Below, piece after piece: positions 61,091 through 64,000 of a stretch of DNA of 64,000 bases (positions are counted from its first letter, which is position 1; every line of letters starts with the position of its first letter). Both the position numbers and the translations under genes were made by a program. The stretch lies in NCBI GenBank assembly GCA_019638775.1, contig JAHBTD010000002.1, positions 372,001 to 436,000 on the forward strand, in the 5' to 3' direction. This stretch comes from Fimbriimonadaceae bacterium (GTDB lineage Bacteria; Armatimonadota; Fimbriimonadia; Fimbriimonadales; Fimbriimonadaceae). The notes under the pieces are model-generated. The model saw nothing but the letters and a program-made list of their open reading frames with translations, had not been told where the DNA came from and did not search any database.

Positions 61091-62338
61091 TCAATACCTC
61101 TCTGGTTTTAACAAACTAATCTCAATCTCACTTTGTTTCTCCGTCGCTATCTCAGATACGATTTTCCCTGTGATCGGCCCCATACTCATCCCCATCATCG
61201 AATGCCCGGAGGCGAAGATGAGATTCGGGATTCTCGCGGTACGGCCAAGATAGGGAAGACCATCGGGAGAGCAAGGCCGCAGCCCTGCCCATACCTTGCC
61301 ACCAAAGTCCGCCTGCTTGAACTTTGGATAGTAGCGCGGGATGTTCTCTTTCAATCCTTGTATGCGAGTGGAGTTGATGCTGAGGTCGAGTCCGGCTATC
61401 TCCATCGTTCCGCCAAACCTTAACTGCCCACCCATCGGCGTGACAGCGATCCTGGCTTCGACCAAGATTGCGCAAACCTGGGGAAGCTCAACCGGATGCT
61501 CGACCATAAAGCTGTAGCCCTTGCCTGCCTGCATCGGGATCGTCAAGTCCAATCCCCGCGCAAGCTGCCCCGACCATGCGCCTGCTGCCAGCACCACCAG
61601 ATCGGCATCGTAAGAGTTCTTGGTCGTTTTCACAACCGAGATTCGCCCATTTGCTCGTTCAAATCCGGCAACAGCCTCACCGCTAACGAACTTTATAGAG
61701 TCCGCCATCTGACCACGCAGCCAAGTCATGAACTGGTGGGGCGAGATGTGCGCATCGTCACGAAAATGCACTCCCCCGGCTACGTCCATCGTGATATTCG
61801 GGTCAGCTTGCTTCAGCTCATCGGGACTCAAAGCGACTGCATCCAATCCTAAATCTTGCGCCCTTTTAGCGATCTCCGTCTCGTGCTTAAAAGTCGCCGC
61901 CTCCTTGCAGAGCGAGAACAACCCTTTTGGAGTGAAGCCCCAACTTTCTGCACCGGGCATCTTGGCAAACTCTTCGTAGAGCTTCTTACTCGCCGCATTA
62001 AGCTCAAGGATGACGCCCATTGAGCGATCCACATGCGCTTGGTTCGCCGAACGCATGAACTTCCACGCCCACCCAATCAGCTCGGGGTTCAGGCTCGGCT
62101 TGATGCGAAAAGGGCCTTTGGGATTGAGCATCATCTTGAGCCCGAGGCGCACCATTCCCGGCGCGGCAAGCGGAGTGAAGTGGCTGGGCACGATCATGCC
62201 ACCATTGCCGTAGCTACAGTTCTCCGTTCCCGGTGGATTCTGGTCAAGGACTATGACCTCAAAGCCCTCTTTCGCCAAAAAGTAAGCTGACGATAAGCCA
62301 ACCACCCCCGCCCCAATCACCACCACGCGGTCCGCCAT
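61091..62338 (-). CDS. FAD-dependent D-amino-acid dehydrogenase, probable D-hydroxyproline dehydrogenase
   Basis: 415 residues of the DadA/DAO family. The N-terminal FAD-binding VVVIGAGVVGLSSAYFLAKEGFEVIVLD carries the GxGxxG pattern and the terminal acidic residue. NGGMIVPSHFTPLAAPG and the C-terminal GLRPCSPDGLPYLGRT with FASGHSMMGMSMGP are DadA-type blocks. The start overlaps the epimerase stop by one base (TGATG), so the two are coupled. In the cluster it would oxidise cis-4-hydroxy-D-proline to the pyrroline. A general D-amino-acid role is an alternative. Confidence 0.88.
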   Translation of the reverse strand: MADRVVVIGAGVVGLSSAYFLAKEGFEVIVLDQNPPGTENCSYGNGGMIVPSHFTPLAAPGMVRLGLKMMLNPKGPFRIKPSLNPELIGWAWKFMRSANQAHVDRSMGVILELNAASKKLYEEFAKMPGAESWGFTPKGLFSLCKEAATFKHETEIAKRAQDLGLDAVALSPDELKQADPNITMDVAGGVHFRDDAHISPHQFMTWLRGQMADSIKFVSGEAVAGFERANGRISVVKTTKNSYDADLVVLAAGAWSGQLARGLDLTIPMQAGKGYSFMVEHPVELPQVCAILVEARIAVTPMGGQLRFGGTMEIAGLDLSINSTRIQGLKENIPRYYPKFKQADFGGKVWAGLRPCSPDGLPYLGRTARIPNLIFASGHSMMGMSMGPITGKIVSEIATEKQSEIEISLLKPERY

Positions 62339-63279
62339 CAGCGGAATCCCCAGTGGTAGGGATCGTCAGGATTCAGGATCAATGTTGCCTCGCCCGTGAT
62401 AAAGGCGCGGCCCCGAATAGTGGGGATTACCATGCCACCATCGCCCGAGTAGCTGCCCTCAAAAATGCTCCCTATGATGCTCTCTTGTCGCCAAATCTCG
62501 CCCGGTTGCAGCTTGCCATCGGCGGCGAGGCAAGCCATCTTAGCGCTCGTTCCCGTACCGCACGGTGAACGGTCGTAGGCTTTGCCAGGGCACAAGACGA
62601 AGTTCTTGGAATCGGCGACTTTTGAAGGTCCGAAGAGCTCGATGTGGTCGATCCGCGCCCGATCTTTGCCGTAGATGCCGTGTCTATCAAGCGCACGGAG
62701 CACCTGCCACGACCATTCTGTCAGGCGCTCAACGTTGCCCAAACACAAATCTTGCCCATGATCGGAAACCAAAAAGAACCAGTTGCCGCCGTAGGCAATA
62801 TCCCCCACGACCTTCCCAATCTCCGGCACGTTCACAGTCACATCTTTCTTAAAGCGGTAGGCGGGCACGTTTTGGACGGACACATGCCCATCCTTCTCAA
62901 GGGTCGCCTCTACGATCCCGACCGGAGTCTCAATCGTGTGTATCCCTTCGTGAATCCAGTCCAAATGGCGTAGCGTTTCGATCAGTCCGATCGTCCCGTG
63001 CCCGCACATCCCCAGATATCCCGCGTTGTTGAAGAATATCACCGCAGCCGTGTGGTTCGAGTTCTCCGGCTCCAAGAGCAGCGCCCCCACAAGCACATCC
63101 GAACCTCGAGGCTCCTCGATGACGGCAGCCCGGTAACGATCATAGTCGAACCGTAGGGTCTCTACCTTGGCCTTAAGCGGCAAATCTCCAAGGTCGGGGA
63201 AGCCGCCAATGACCACCCGCGTAGGTTCTCCGCCGGTATGAGAGTCGATAACCTGGATGCGGTGGGGCGATTCGGGCAT
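62338..63279 (-). CDS. 4-hydroxyproline 2-epimerase (proline racemase family)
   Basis: 313 residues from the ATG at 63279, the family length. Both catalytic cysteines are present: MCGHGTIG (first half) and [10 protein letters not shown] (second half), the acid/base pair needed for C-alpha epimerisation. The start [18 protein letters not shown] is typical. Having Cys in both motifs separates it from the dehydratase subgroup (one Cys to Thr). It is likely to convert trans-4-hydroxy-L-proline to cis-4-hydroxy-D-proline as the first cluster step. Proline racemase activity is an alternative. An upstream in-frame extension is not homologous and is omitted. Confidence 0.9.
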   Translation of the reverse strand: MPESPHRIQVIDSHTGGEPTRVVIGGFPDLGDLPLKAKVETLRFDYDRYRAAVIEEPRGSDVLVGALLLEPENSNHTAAVIFFNNAGYLGMCGHGTIGLIETLRHLDWIHEGIHTIETPVGIVEATLEKDGHVSVQNVPAYRFKKDVTVNVPEIGKVVGDIAYGGNWFFLVSDHGQDLCLGNVERLTEWSWQVLRALDRHGIYGKDRARIDHIELFGPSKVADSKNFVLCPGKAYDRSPCGTGTSAKMACLAADGKLQPGEIWRQESIIGSIFEGSYSGDGGMVIPTIRGRAFITGEATLILNPDDPYHWGFR

Positions 63280-63457
63280 GGCTGGTTCGGAAGATACCCC
63301 GCTCAAGCGGTTCACGCTTGCTGCTGGCTCTTTCCAACTGTCGGAAGGCAAACAAACCTCCAAAACGGTTCCATTATCCGTCCAATATCTGCGAACATAA
63401 GGGAAAAGCAGAGGCGCTCAACGACGAGGGATCTCCGCCTGCCCGAGGACGCCTTTC

Positions 63458-64000
63458 ATGTTGAGAAAGATTACGACCAGGAGCATCGCTGCTAAAGTCT
63501 TGCCTGCATTGGCTTCGCTAGGGGCTGTCTGTTTTGCCCTGCTCCCTGCCGATGCCCAAAAGCAGCCCGAACCGAAAAAGCTCCGCACCAAGATCGACTA
63601 CAACCGCGACATCCGCCCGATCCTTTCCGACAAGTGCTTCACATGCCACGGCAGCGACCCCGGTTCGCTCATGGCTGGGTTGCGACTGGACACGCGCGAG
63701 AGCGCTACCGCACTTCGCGGAAACGGCCAGCATGCCATCGTCCCCGGCAAGCCCGATAAGAGTCTTATCCTCACTCGGATCAATGCCGATGCCCCCTTCC
63801 AAATGCCTCCGCCCAGTAGCAAGAAAACACTTTCTGCCGAGGAGAAAGCGTTGCTCAAGCAATGGATTGCCGAGGGCGCAGAATACAAACAACATTGGGC
63901 GTTTGTGGCCCCCGTTAAGCCGCCCCTGCCAACCGTAAAAGACAAAGCATGGCCCAAAAAGCCGCTCGACTACTTCATCCTCGCCGAACTGGAGAGAAAG
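63458..64000 (+). CDS. Planctomycete-type cytochrome c (PSD1)/DUF1549 protein, 3'-truncated
   Basis: Open from the ATG at 63458 to the window end, at least 181 residues. A signal peptide (LPALASLGAVCFALLPADA) is followed by a PSD1 cytochrome domain: YNRDIRPILSDKCFTCHGSDPG, with the haem-binding CxxCH. LRGNGQHAIVPGKPDKS, FQMPPPSSKKTLSAEE and LLKQWIAEGAEYKQHWAF are the usual flanking blocks. The final PLDYFILAELERK is the beginning of DUF1549. These large periplasmic proteins are abundant in Planctomycetes, Verrucomicrobia and Armatimonadetes, often paired with a DUF1501 gene that would lie beyond the window. Confidence 0.9.
   Translation, partial: MLRKITTRSIAAKVLPALASLGAVCFALLPADAQKQPEPKKLRTKIDYNRDIRPILSDKCFTCHGSDPGSLMAGLRLDTRESATALRGNGQHAIVPGKPDKSLILTRINADAPFQMPPPSSKKTLSAEEKALLKQWIAEGAEYKQHWAFVAPVKPPLPTVKDKAWPKKPLDYFILAELERK

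Overview
This 64 kb window looks like a chromosome fragment from a diderm, non-proteobacterial bacterium. The best guess is Armatimonadota (Fimbriimonadia-like), and that assignment is inference. kdsB (KDO for LPS), a Wza/SLBB exporter and type IV pilus retraction ATPases point to an outer membrane. A PEP-CTERM protein, a PSD1/DUF1549 cytochrome gene and a Tat-exported NHL protein fit the Planctomycetes/Armatimonadetes gene pool. A HAIR-like (HspR) operator in front of clpB is a trait otherwise best known from Actinobacteria and deep-branching phyla. G+C is roughly 55% by eye, with a few clearly AT-richer patches. There is no rRNA; two tRNAs are present.

Layout. 1-17.9 kb is mostly housekeeping: a PBP2 fragment, kdsB, an RSH (p)ppGpp enzyme, dtd, an ECF sigma/anti-sigma/degenerate HtrA operon, recJ, nusG-secE, a PadR regulator, greA, three tandem pilT paralogues, metX and a single-domain response regulator. 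17.9-30 kb holds tRNA-Asp and tRNA-Phe, an SLBB export protein coupled to a VanX-like dipeptidase, a large secreted protein, three tandem paralogous glycosyltransferase-like genes, a BMP lipoprotein and a secreted TPR protein. 30-38 kb has TerC, a Gfo/Idh/MocA oxidoreductase, glnA and several exported or TPR proteins. 38.5-49 kb is an accessory zone: a putative His/Cys-dyad secreted protein, an acyl-CoA dehydrogenase carrying an in-frame palindromic element, a PEP-CTERM gene between two copies of a related repeat, two toxin-antitoxin modules, a SnoaL-tailed ECF sigma factor, an MFS transporter and mnmE. 49.9-58.2 kb has three membrane proteins of unknown function, clpB under a HAIR-like box, yjbQ, a decayed ORF and an AT-rich TIR-domain gene. 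58.4-63.3 kb is a four-gene minus-strand cluster that fits trans-4-hydroxy-L-proline breakdown to 2-oxoglutarate. The window ends inside a PSD1/DUF1549 gene.

Most striking points. (1) A TIR NADase-like domain appears fused to a sigma-70 region-4-like helix-turn-helix (57275-58180). This is the best candidate for an undescribed system. (2) A GC-rich palindromic element is translated in frame inside an acyl-CoA dehydrogenase, with related copies downstream. (3) Degenerate heptanucleotide tandem repeats (GATTGTA, GTGAATT and GTAAGGR types) lie in many intergenic gaps, two of them overlapping stop codons. (4) A HAIR-like operator lies between the clpB -10 box and its start codon.
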